NCBI RefSeq assembly: GCF_000004195.4
Contig: NC_030678.2
Coordinates: 33,456,201 to 33,520,200 of the forward strand
Length of the DNA stretch: 64,000 nt
From: Xenopus tropicalis
Lineage: Eukaryota; Chordata; Amphibia; Anura; Pipidae
Reading direction: 5' to 3'
Under the pieces are notes generated by a model. That model worked only from the letters and a program-made list of their open reading frames with translations, was not told the origin of the DNA and did no database searches. The translations under genes were made by a program, and so were the position numbers. Numbering within the stretch: the stretch's first letter is position 1; every line of letters begins with the position of its first letter. Below are positions 12,027 through 23,791 of this stretch, piece by piece.

Positions 12027-15000
12027 CCTCTAACACACCCTAGCCCAAGTTTCCAGTAACTGTCATTTAGGGTTGTCTGTCTGTCATATGAGAGGATATC
12101 CAAGTCTTTGTGTATGATAGCTTCTGTACATGTAGCTTAGGTCTTTCGTAAAGCACAAAGCCAGACCCCTACCATCCACTACAAAGGCAGGTAACTTTGC
12201 AATTCTCCCCTGGCATTTTGCCTATTATTTATATTGCCCTGTATTGTGCTGCTCCTCTTATAAATAAGAAACAACATATTTTATGAAGCCACCTTATTTC
12301 TAATGCCAAGACTTAACATTAACGTTAGCACTCATTGTGGCCTGCACTCCAGGGTTGATCTCCTTCACTAAAAAAACAATAAAAAGTGGATGAGATCATA
12401 AATATGAACAAAGGATGTCACTATAATATAATCATGAAGCAGAGCTCATCCATAACATGCAGCTTGAAGTCTTGCTCCTGGACAAAATATAGATGTTCCT
12501 ATTAGGTCAGGTCAGTTATATATAACATCGCGGGAAGCATTAAAGCAGTAGCAATATTTATTGGATACCAACACGCAGCAAACCTTGTTATGTTGAATTC
12601 AAGACCTATCGGTCTAAAGGTATTAGAGAGGAACATAAATTGCCAGCACCCTGCAGACTCTAGAGAATGTGGTGCCAGAATGGGAATTTATAGATCTGTT
12701 GTCTTGTAGGAAGAAGAAGCTGTATCTTGTGCGTCAAGCCTTATACAAACACAAATTGTGTGGCCATGCTTCCGATCCAATTAGCAAAGGAATAAAAGAG
12801 CTGCGTTCACAGCAATAAATGTCTCCTAAACATAATGGGGGCATGTACTAAAGAAAAAAAAAAAGATACTATGCTCACTTAATCATTTATTTAGGGTAGC
12901 GTTTGTATTGTGGTCTATGCAGGATACAGTAGTGATGCTTGACTGTGTGGAATCATATATTCCCCGTTCATGTAGCCTTAGCAATCTTAAGGATTATTGC
13001 TGATTCCAGGAACACGGTTTTAACACACAATTTGTATCTATAAAGGAAGCATAACAATGCCTGCTTTGCTCCTATTCATCTCATCCTACATTCCATAATA
13101 TTATGCCATTTCCCAAAATGTTTTTCTTGGTTAGGAGATAATGTGTAACATTTAGAGAATGTGTCGGCCCAAATGCTGCCCTGATCAAAAATGTAATTTC
13201 TTTCCTGTTTCTGCTTCCTTGCTGCACAAGGGGTAAGCTGTCATACACAGAGAAAGTGGCAACTTGTTTCTTGTTTCCATGCTGGAGCTTAATAAGTAAC
13301 ATGTTGGTGCTCGGAGTTTCCTACTGCCAGCACATTTTCATAGTATTTTAATGCTTTACTTGGTCTGCCTGGGTCCAGTCATGCTGTTCTTAACTTTGTG
13401 ATTACAAGGAAATTGTTTGCAAGTAACCATGATTGCTGTTAGTGAATGCATACACCTTTCATAAAAGCCGTATCAAGAAATCTCTAACAATGCCAACCTC
13501 TACCATTGCCAATGTCTGTAGGCACCAAAGGGCATTTGACCACTGTGTTGAGCCTCATGGGAGTTTAGCAGCCCCATTCTATAGGCCTAAGCGACTGATA
13601 ATGCAAAAGAATATTGTAGACCTAATGATAGGTTGTTTGAATGCACATATATAAAAATCTCTTGGCAATGATGCTGTACCATCATGCATGGCACTATTAT
13701 ATTTGTTTGAATTGTTGATTTGAACATACGCATCACTATATACAGTATGACCAAATGATGCCAATGAGACTACAACGTCATGTCTTGGGCAGCAGACTGG
13801 AAGATGTCAAGAGAATGTGCAAACTGCCATACAATTAACCATATCACAGTCTAGAGATCTACAAAACAGCTGTATTAAAGAAAGTCTAAAGAATAAGATA
13901 CTTTACAGCTGAACCATGCTGAGTCATGTAATTCAACAAATTGGTCACTGGTTGCAGCAAAGCCTTTGATTTTACCAAGTATGTGAATTTTGGAAAATGG
14001 GTGTACCAGAGCATATCAGTCTTGTCATGAGGAACCTCTTAATATGAAGTCATAGTCAAGACTCACTTAATAATCACAAAGAAACTAAATGCTGAACATA
14101 CATTGATAGAAGCCAGTATGGAGGAATTATGGTCAGGGTGTCAAGTTTGCTGGAAAAACCATCAACAACCTTCCATCCTTTGATGAAAACATTTATAAGG
14201 AATGTTAAATAGCACAGTGAAAAGATTTCATATATGTTTTCATATACAGTTATACACCATGACATGTATCAGCATTATTATTTTTCATGACTCCACTGCC
14301 TTAAAATACCTACATGTTACTGAAGTGCATTCCACCATCGCTGCATATCTACTGTAATACAGAAGTGATTATAAGCTATTATACATTTTCCATAGCATGT
14401 ATTTTCTCCCAACATTTAATGGCTATGCTTGATGCACTTATTCCTGTACTATGCTATTATTTGCTGTACACTCTATTGTATCCCTCAAAAGCTGCACAAA
14501 TTAAATTGTTCATGCATATTTATCACAGCTGAATCACTGCTAATTTCCTCCTTCTCTATCAGGTCTGGATTCAAAGTGATTTAATTGAATTAGTTGTAAG
14601 AGAGAAAGGGAAAGGTCTATATTGTAAAGTGCAAAAATATTAGTACTATCTGTCACTATGCAATGTTTTCCATAGAATTTTGGCATAATTGTGGGCACCA
14701 CAACTGTTGGAAAAGTTTGGCTTAGATACCAAAGGTGCAAAAATGTGTGCAGGTAAGTGAATTCCATGCATTTGTGCCCAACTTGTCCCTGCAATGTAAG
14801 GGTTGCCCTTAAGTGGGACAAGGACATGCCCTCTGTTATTAGAGGTGGAAAAAACAAAAGCAAGGAACAAAAACAAAGGAAGATCTGGTTAAGGTATGTA
14901 TGGCTACCTTGTACCTTTCATCACATGTACAATACAAGCAACAACTGTTGCACTGACATTAGGCACAAGTATAGATAAAGCACAAGCAGGTGCATGGTAG

Positions 15001-15064
15001 AAATTCTACTCCCCACAAACGGACATATCCAGACCCATCAGCATTTAACACCATTACTGTAGCC
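12027..15064. other. No recognised gene
   Basis: Three kilobases of AT-rich sequence. I looked for splice-bounded exons, RNA genes and transposon ends and found none I can support. An A-run lies near 12853. Confidence 0.35.
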
Positions 15065-15368
15065 CAGTGATCCCCAACCAGTGGCTCAGGGGCAACATGT
15101 TGCTCCCCAACCCCTTGGATGTTGCTCTCAGTGCCCCCAAACCAGGGAGTTATTTTTGAATTCCTGACTTGGTGGCAAGTTTTGGTTGAATAAAAACAAG
15201 ATTTACTACCAAATAAAGCCCCTGTAAGCTGATAGGGTGCATAGAGGCTGCCTAATAGCCAATCACAGCCCTTATTTGGCACCTCCATGAACTTTTATGA
15301 TGCTTTTGTTGCTCTCCAAGTTTTTTACATTTGACTGGCTCACGAGTAAGAAAGGTTGGGGATCACTG
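15065..15368 (+). mobile_element. hAT-like MITE with 'cagtgatccccaacc' ends, copy 1
   Basis: The left end 'cagtgatccccaaccagtgg' and right end 'ggttggggatcactg' are inverted repeats. The body contains 'gcaacatgttgctcc', shared with the copies at 23518-23791 and 54418-54725. hAT transposons commonly begin CAG; the flanking 8 bp no longer match, so the insertion is old. Confidence 0.8.
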
Positions 15369-17428
15369 ACTTAGACAGTGAGAGAGAAACCCAAGGGATC
15401 CCTGTCTATCTCAATGGTGAACCTTAAGCTTACTTGAGCTTTGCGACTAATGCCATCTTCGTCATTCAAGGCTGATTTATTCATAAGAGATTATGTATTA
15501 TTACATGATCATTTGTGTTTATTATGGAGGAAGAGATAAACCTTGGGGATCCAAGATATTGTTACAAAAGAGACTCAAAATATAGATGACAGCACTAATT
15601 GATAGCCAGGTAAAACTCCCTTAATAAAATGAGATCTCCAACTGTTGGAGGAGACGGGGGCTTTCAAAATGTAGCAGTCAGGGTCCTAGTCTTAATGCAT
15701 TCAGGGCTGCATTAAGTCAGTTTTGCATTAGGGCATTTAAGTTTGGGGAGGGGGAGTCCAAGCAGGCAACACAGGCCCATGTTTAATATTTTAGATGAAT
15801 CACATGGTTCCAGAAGGATTTTAGTAATGGACTTCTAGACAATGGGACTCCAATCACGGTAATAGAATCGGGGCACTATTATCAAAACTATGGACAATTG
15901 AAACTGTTTGGAAGTTGTTCTTTAACATGAATACTCTGCTATGAAAGATGCACCAGGTACATAGATCCAAATATTTAACGTCTACAAACAGGGTCTGGGT
16001 GACACTTTATATAGGGCAATTGGTGTGATGTGGTTTTGGAAAAAAAGGCTGATGTTGTGGGCAATAATATAATTTGCCATTAAGGTACTATGGTCCTTTA
16101 TAGGAATGTTTCTTCGTTTTCTGAGTGTCTTCTAAGTTTTCTTCCATTTTGTTCTAGAATACATATTCTTGGGTGATGTGAAAACCCACCCTTAATTTCA
16201 TCGCTTTTTGGATTATCCTGATACCTATTAAAAATCTGTGTGTTCCCAAGCAGAAGGCACATTACCAACTGATATGGCTCAAAGTGGGATTGGCATATAT
16301 TAGAACCCTTCCAAGTCATTTACAGCATTGTCAGTGAAGAAGGGCCCTCGTCACACACAAACACACACACACACACATATTTTATACACACACAAACAAA
16401 TACTTACACATTCTTTTCCATTTCTGTTGTGCAGCACTGAAAGTTGCCTCTGGCCTTGCATTACTCAGAGATACCATGAATTTATTAGTTTAAATGCAAA
16501 GGCTTGAAAGCTCTTTCAATTGTTGTGTATGTTACAATATTAGACAATAATATTGGAGCAGTATTTTCTGTTCCTACAGGCCTATTTATAGGGAACCTTG
16601 TATTCCATGCTTTGTCCTTTTAATAATGAATTTGTGCCACATCTAAAAGAATTGGTGTTGAGAGACTTCTAGCTGCATCGTTATGTCTGAAAACAAAAAG
16701 AAAACAACCATTTATTGTAGCTGTAAACAAGAAAATATCCCAGCAAAATGATTCCCTTAATTCTGCCACTGAGCTCAGCCACCAGGCTTATAGGGAAATA
16801 TATTATTGCACGTTACTGTCAACAAAAGAATGAGGCTTTACATAAAAGATTTATTTTGCGTACAACCTCAGTATCCTTGCTCCGGCCAGAAATCATGTTG
16901 GGCAGTCTACTCACTAGTGACAGAATACCAAATATCTTTAAAATTAATTATAGCATTCGCAAAGCTCAGAATTCTTCAGAGTTGCACTATGAACTAAAAG
17001 CTCCTAGCATTCACAGTAATTACACAAAATTATTCTGTTGCGTTCCCTGTAAACAAAAAAGAAACCTGAAGTATCTCTGACCTACCTACTGCCTTAATTG
17101 AAATAGGAAAGTAGTGGATAAAACTGAGGAAAAATCATGAAAAATAGTGCTGCAACACTCTAAAAAAAGCCAAACACCCAAGGTAGCTAGATGGCAATTT
17201 CAACAACAATAATGTACTGAAACTAAAATTCCCCCGGTGTTGTAAGCACTCAGGGCACTTATTACACTGCAGGCTTTATACTATGTTATTGCCAAAAGTG
17301 CTTCTATACGTCTATTAGATATGAGTGCAACTGGGGCTTGGGTCACGTGATGGTTATAAATGATGCACAAAGGTTCAGAATGTTAAAACAAAAAGATTAA
17401 GTGGGGGGCACCTGTAGTGTATATGGGT
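15369..17428. other. No recognised gene; CA microsatellite
   Basis: A (CA)n tract occupies about 16352-16400. The remainder is AT-rich with no supported exon or transposon. Confidence 0.4.
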
Positions 17429-17757
17429 AACAGGTATTGGATTTATTATCCAGGAAGCTTGGGACCTTGGGGTTTTCTTAATTACATGTCTTTGCATAAT
17501 TGGAACACTATACCTTAAGTTTGCTAAAAGCATGTAACCATTCAATAAACCAGATAGAATTGTTTTGCCACTAGCATGGATTTATGCAGCTTATCCATCA
17601 AGTACATTCTGTAATATTTAATTATTACAGAGAAATAGGAAATCATATTTAAGAATGTAAATTATTTGCTTAAATTGGACACTATGGGAGGTGGCCTTCC
17701 TTTATTTGAGAGCTCTGTGGATAATTGGTTTCCAGATGAGGAATCCCATACATGTAA
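17429..17757 (+). mobile_element. MITE, 'tatgggaccc/gataatgggtttc' family, copy 1 (diverged)
   Basis: Starts 'aacaggtattggatttatta' and ends 'gaatcccatacatgta', diverged inverted ends. The interior 'attattacagagaaatagga' is diagnostic and recurs at 21637-21890, 22055-22388 and 43885-44052. Confidence 0.75.
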
Positions 17758-17779
17758 TAATCGTTAGTAAAAACGTGAA

Positions 17780-18215
17780 TGGGCAAATACCACTCACAAA
17801 TAGGAACAAGCACATTTTTTTTGCCAGACATTTTGCCAGGCAAAATTCTTCATTTCGCCATTGCCAAATTTTTTTTTGCAAAACTGCTGCAAAAATTCAC
17901 CACAAAAAAAAATTTGCTGAAAAAAACACAAGAAAAATACCACACAAAACCCAGCAGATTGACTAAAATGCATTTGGCGTGAGGGCTGGTGCTCCTGTAA
18001 GGAGAAAACTGCATCGGCTCAGGGTACATGCAGGCGAGTGACCCTCTTCCTTTTCTTCTCCTTTCCCTGTGGGGCCGGTGCATGTGTAAAGAAGTCATTT
18101 TTTTTTAAAGGTTGGCATTTCATTCCAAAAGAAAGACGGAACAGGATCGCTCCCCGGCATGCACTCTGGGCTGGTGTGGTTTTTTTGCTAAAAGGAGCAC
18201 CAGCCCGGGATATCA
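17780..18215. mobile_element. Two small adjoining repeat elements
   Basis: About 17780-17960 is an A/T-run segment rich in 'gccagac/gccaggcaaaat' wording, like a Xenopus MITE I have seen before but cannot name. About 17984-18210 is a foldback: 'gggctggtgctcctgtaagg' on the left is mirrored by 'aaaaggagcaccagcccggg' on the right. No protein is supported. Confidence 0.5.
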
Positions 18216-18418
18216 GGTAAGTAAATACAATCACTGGGGAAGGGGGGCGCTTAACATTTGGGCATTTTAAAGAGAAACAGGGCAGATTTGCGCATCACTA
18301 CTCACAAACAGAAAATTCAGTAATATGTTCATATAACAAAGCCCGCCAGTGCTACTTATGTTCTGGCATCCATATATGTTGTTTCTGCCCCAACCTTCTG
18401 ATGCCCCAGCACCCAATT
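18216..18418. other. Junction between MITE and satellite array
   Basis: Ordinary sequence with a G-run near 18240. No feature beyond the array boundary. Confidence 0.4.
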
Positions 18419-20622
18419 ACTATATCAAAGAACAGAACTCATTACTATCAAGGTACATTACTATATCAAGGAACATTACTATATCAAGGAACAGAACTAT
18501 ATCAAGGAACAGAACTCATTACTATATCAAGGTACATTACTATATCAAGGAACATTACTATATCAAGGAACAGAACTCATTACTATATCAAGGAACATTA
18601 CTATATCAAGGAACATTACTATATCAAGGAACAGAACTCATTACTATATCAAGGTACATTACTATATCAAGGAACAGAACTCATTACTATATCAAGGTAC
18701 ATTACTATATCAAGGAACATTACTATATCAAGGAACATTACTATATCAAGGAACATACTATATCAAGGAACATTACTATATCAAGGAACAGAACTATATC
18801 AAGGAACATTACTATATCAAGGAACATTACTATATCAAGGAACAGAACTCATTACTATATCAAGGAACATTACTATATCAAGGAACATTACTATATCAAG
18901 GAACAGAACTCATTACTATATCAAGGAACATTACTATATCAAGGAACATTACTATATCAAGGAACATTACTATATCAAGGAACATTACTATATCAAGGAA
19001 CAGAACTCATTACTATATCAAGGAACATTACTATATCAAGGAACAGAACTATATCAAGGAACAGAACTCATTACTATATCAAGGTACATTACTATATCAA
19101 GGAACATTACTATATCAAGGAACATTACTATATCAAGGAACAGAACTCATTACTATATCAAGGAACAGAACTATATCAAGGAACATTACTATATCAAGGA
19201 ACATTACTATATCAAGGAACAGAACTCATTACTATATCAAGGAACATTACTATATCAAGGAACAGAACTCATTACTATATCAAGGTACATTACTATATCA
19301 AGGAACATTACTATATCAAGGAACAGAACTCATTACTATATCAAGGTACATTACTATATCAAGGAACATTACTATATCAAGGAACATTACTATATCAAGG
19401 AACATTACTATATCAAGGAACATTACTATATCAAGGAACAGAACTCATTACTATATCAAGGAACATTACTATATCAAGGAACAGAACTCATTACTATATC
19501 AAGGAACATTACTATATCAATGAACATTACTATATCAAGGAACATTACTATATCAAGGAACAGAACCCATTACTATATCAAGGAACAGAACCCATTACTA
19601 TATCAAGGAACATAACTCATAACTATATCAAGGAACATTACTATATCAAGGAACAGAACTCATTACTATATCAAGGAACATTACTATATCAAGGAACAGA
19701 ACTCATTACTATATCAAGGAACATTACTATATTAAGAAACATTACTATATCAAGGAACATTACTATATCAAGGAACATTACTATATCAAGGAACAGAACT
19801 CATTACTATATCAAGGAACATTACTATATCAAGGAACATTACTATATCAAGGAACAGAACTCATTACTATATCAAGGAACATTACTATATCAAGGAACAT
19901 TACTATATCAAGGAACATTACTATATCAAGGAACAGAACTCATTACTATATCAAGGAACATTACTATATCAAGGAACATTACTATATCAAGGAACAGAAC
20001 TCATTACTATATGAAGGAACATTACTATATGAAGGAACATTACTATATCAAGGAACAGAACTCATTACTATATGAAGGAACATTACTATATCAAGGAACA
20101 TTACTATATCAAGGAACATTACTATATCAAGGAACATTACTATATCAAGGAACAGAACTCTTTACTATATCAAGGAACATTACTATATCAAGGAACATTA
20201 CTATATCAAGGAACAGAACTCATTACTATATCAAGGAACATTACTATATCAAGGAACATTACTATATCAAGGAACAGAACTCATTACTATATCAAGGAAC
20301 ATTACTATATCAAGGAACATTACTATATCAAGGAACATTACTATATCAAGGAACAGAACTCATTACTATATCAAGGAACATTACTATATGAAGGAACATT
20401 ACTATATCAAGGAACAGAACTCATTACTATATCAAGGAACATTACTATATCAAGGAACATTACTATATCAAGGAACATTACTATATCAAGGAACAGAACT
20501 CATTACTATATCAAGGAACATTACTATATCAAGGAACATTACTATATCAAGGAACAGAACTCATTACTATATCAAGGAACATTACTATATCAAGTAACAT
20601 TACTATATCAAGGAACAGAACT
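18419..20622 (+). repeat. Tandem array of 18-bp and 25-bp units (2.2 kb)
   Basis: The base unit is attactatatcaaggaac (18 bp). A second unit inserts 'agaactc' before it (25 bp), and a few units begin agaactatatc (18 bp). By eye the right half runs as one 25-bp unit followed by two, three or four 18-bp units, over and over. This is a simple higher-order structure with 61-bp and 79-bp blocks. Scattered variants (ggtac for ggaac, tatgaagg for tatcaagg) mark sub-blocks. No unit contains a stop in any forward frame. The 18-bp unit therefore reads as ITISRN, LLYQGT or YYIKEH, and each 25-bp unit shifts the frame. The 680-codon frame at 18349-20391 is thus a by-product, not evidence of a gene. Confidence 0.97.
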
Positions 20623-21636
20623 ACGTACAAAAATCTGTGCAAAATTGAATCAGTCAAAACACCATTCAGTTCTACTTGTACCTGACTATACTTGTCCCCT
20701 GTGCCAAGGTGCAGCCCACACTTTGTTACATGGGATATCTGTACTCTATCCCTCCTTTAAGCAGGCTTTACATGTTGCTATATAGACAAAGCAGAGATTC
20801 TTCACCTATGGGACAGGGCCCAAAAATAGTTTCCCTTGCTATTTATGTTTGGTCCTCATCATCATACATACAGTAAAGTTACCTTGTACAATAGGAAATA
20901 ATCGTTACAACCAGGTGCATACAGCTCCTACTGAGCCAGCTTATAACTGACATGCACACACTGGTATGCCCACATCCACACCAACACCAAATGTACGCAT
21001 TTTATTTCATACGTGTGCAATTACGGTGCAGCGTAGGGTAAGAACATAGCATTTTGTGTTACGTTAAACATTTTTTTAATAATGATATTATTTTAATTTT
21101 CCATATTTTAAAATTTTTGTGAACTATGTTGAAGCGTAGTTTTCTATTTTCAGAAATGTTTACAAAAATACAACAAAAGTATGAGCTGTTTAGCACTATT
21201 TTTCTGTTTTCTGAGTGTAAAGTAGCCAGGGGTGATGTAAGACAATATGGCTCTTGTGGCAGAATCTGAAAATGCGCATAGAACCATTAAGAGAACATAG
21301 AAACCAAGACACAATGTAAACAAAATTGGCTGAAATTTCACAATAAACACAGAAAAGCAGCTTTTATGTAAATACGCTGTCAGTCTTTCTCTGTCGTTGC
21401 AAGAGCAGCCACTATTTTGTTCTCTAGTGAAAATGTCCACTGAGGTAATTACAACCTTCCCAGAAAGCCGCTATACATTTTCAGAAGAAAAAGAAATAGG
21501 ATGAAAGAACAGACCATTGCTAAGGTACGGCACAAAAAGGACTTTACCATACAGTCAATGGAAAGAACTGTACAATGATAGCATGCAATAATTGATGGTT
21601 GCAACTTACTTTCAAAGAGTCATTTTCTAACATAGA
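20623..21636. other. No recognised gene
   Basis: Sequence right of the array; array similarity stops at 'agaacta' near 20622. No exon or transposon end recognised. Confidence 0.4.
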
Positions 21637-21890
21637 ATCTATTATCTGGAATGGTTGGGACTTGAGGTTTTCTGGATAGGGGATCTTTCAGTGAGTAGGA
21701 ACACCATACTCTAAGGATAACAACAAAAATATATATTGTATATATATGTATATATACCCCCAATAGGACTGTTTCGCCACCAAGATGGATTCATGCAGCT
21801 TAGTTACCATCAAGTACAAAGAACTGTTTTATTATTACAGGGAAAAAGGAAATCTTTTTTTAAAATTAGAATTATTGCTATAAAATTATT
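21637..21890 (+). mobile_element. MITE, 'tatgggaccc' family, partial copy 2
   Basis: Holds 'ttatctggaatggttgggac', 'tctggataggggatctttc' and 'gttttattattacagggaaa' in the family order, but the right terminus is missing. A (TA)n stretch at 21727-21756 interrupts it. Confidence 0.65.
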
Positions 21891-22054
21891 ATATTATAAA
21901 TCTAAAATCTTGAAATAGCCTGCATGTTGAAAGTGCACCTCCCACTGACTTTAATAGAAGCTTGCCAGATTTTAGGTTTCTGATGTTTTCATTTTGAATT
22001 GAATTGAGATTTTTGCTTACTTTCGAAAGTGTCAAATGTCATGTTTTTTTGTCA

Positions 22055-22388
22055 ATACAGGTATGGGACCCATTATCCAGAATGCACCTGGGGTTTTCTG
22101 GATAAGGGGTCTTTCTGTAATTTGGATCTCCTACCTTAAATCTACTAAAAAAAAGGTATTTAAACAGTAATTAAACCCAATAGAATTGTTTTGGCTCCAA
22201 TAAGGATAAATTATATCTTAATTGGGATCAAGTACAAGGTACTGTTTTATTATTACAGAGAAAAAGGAAATCATGTTGACAAATTTGAATTATTTGCTTA
22301 TAATGGAGTCTATGGGAGATGGCCTTTTTCTGTAATTCGGAACTTTCTGGATAATGGGTTTCTGGATAAGGGGGTCCAATACCTGTAT
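22055..22388 (+). mobile_element. MITE, 'tatgggaccc' family, best copy
   Basis: Left end 'atacaggtatgggacc' and right end 'ggtccaatacctgtat' are a clear inverted pair. Internal landmarks: 'tctggataaggggtctttct' and 'ttattattacagagaaaaag'. About 330 bp, no coding capacity. A terminal scrap of the same family (gatcccatacctgta) is at 22540-22554. Confidence 0.85.
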
Positions 22389-22925
22389 TTTTAAATCTGA
22401 ATTTTTATACATTTATCCATAAGATTATACCCTTAACTAAGCTAGCTGATTAAAAAACAGTCCTTTGGGTTTTTTTTAGATGTTTTTGTTAACATTAAGG
22501 CACGACGTTCCACATTCTAGATAACCGATGTAGATAATAGATCCCATACCTGTACCATGTGATCTAATTAAAGAATTCTTCAGTGGACCAATTGAAGAAA
22601 ATCTGGTGCTGAATATTAGGCAAATATTTAGGGATTATTTGATTCCTTACAACAGCCAAAACCTTCCCCCTGACATCATATCCAATTTACCACAGAATGG
22701 AAAATAATTCTAGCCTTCAAAGCTAGCCCTAAATCCAATATACCACCCGAACTAGTCCTTGGATCATGCACTATATGTATAAATAGCTGCAAATGTATAT
22801 TTTATGATTCACAAACAAAAGCATCATGAAGGTTTATTTAGGTTATTTGGCAACAGTTTTTAGTACACAGTCTCAAAAAAAAGATCCTTGCTCCACATAA
22901 ATAAAACCTCTTTTCTTCTAAACGT
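22389..22925. other. No recognised gene
   Basis: AT-rich spacer between two MITEs; only the terminal scrap near 22540 is recognisable. Confidence 0.4.
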
Positions 22926-23386
22926 AAAGGAGAAGGAAAGGTAAAAACTAAGTAAGCTTTATCAGAAAGGTCTATGTAAATACAGCCATAAGCACTCACA
23001 GAAAATTCTGAGTTCTCTATCAAAAGAAAAATATTTCTTCTCTCTTTGTTTTCCTGTGCAGAGTCTGCGCAGCTCTCTCCCCTCTCCTGCTCCCCCTCCC
23101 TCAAGAATGCTAAGAACTCCCTCGCCCTCCTTAGGAATGTGTGATCTGAGCCAATCAGCAGGAAGCTTCCTCATAGTCTTACAAACTGTGAATGTACAGA
23201 AGTCTTGGTCTTGGTGCAGGAGCGAGGCATTATGGGAACTTTCTTTACAGAGCTCAATGTTTTTTTCCCTATGAGGCTTCTGATCATCTGAACAGGAGAA
23301 ATATGGGGAGACTTAAGGGCACTAAATATGAGAACTGCCTGCAGCTTGAGATTAACTCTTTATTAGCCTTTCCTTCTCCTTTAAGA
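22926..23386 (+). mobile_element. T2/Kolobok-like MITE with 'aaaggagaaggaaagg' ends
   Basis: Left end 'taaaggagaaggaaaggt' and right end 'cctttccttctcctttaa' are inverted repeats next to TTAA (left altered to gtaa). T2-type elements begin TTAAAGG. The interior (23090-23240) includes the phrases 'gagccaatcagcaggaagct' and 'gaggcattatgggaac', which I recall as typical of this Xenopus family. Short open frames inside are not genes. Confidence 0.8.
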
Positions 23387-23517
23387 TACAATAAATGCCC
23401 TGATATGATATCTATTAGACATGCCCATTTTGCTAAGGCTTCTAGAGGGTATTTTCCACCTCTTTTCTAGCACAGACAATCCAAGCTTGGATAGTTTATC
23501 TTTGAAGCTAAGAACAA

Positions 23518-23791
23518 CAGGGATCCCCTACCTTTTTTACCACACTCGGATGCAAGTTGTATTGGGGGCCACACAAGCACAAACCACACAAGCTCCTGGG
23601 GTTTGCAACATAAGAGCTGTGATCTCCTTTGGTACCTCCCATGTGGACTTGTCTTTATGCCTCCAAAGCTTACTATCAAGACAGGACTTAAAAAATGAGC
23701 TCCTGCTTTATGTGCGCTCTGGGGCAAAAGGGATCACAGGGTGATTTGGTGAGCAACATGTTGCCTGCTAGCCTTGGGATGGGGATCAGTG
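23518..23791 (+). mobile_element. hAT-like MITE, 'gatccccaacc' family, copy 2
   Basis: Left 'cagggatcccctacctttt' and right 'gggatggggatcagtg' match the family ends with a few changes. 'ggtgagcaacatgttgcc' near 23749 is the family landmark. Confidence 0.75.

Noticed and set aside
18349..20391. 680-codon + strand open frame and its overlapping partners
   Set aside because: They exist only because the 18/25-bp unit lacks stops; all three frames are open at once and encode monotonous repeats.
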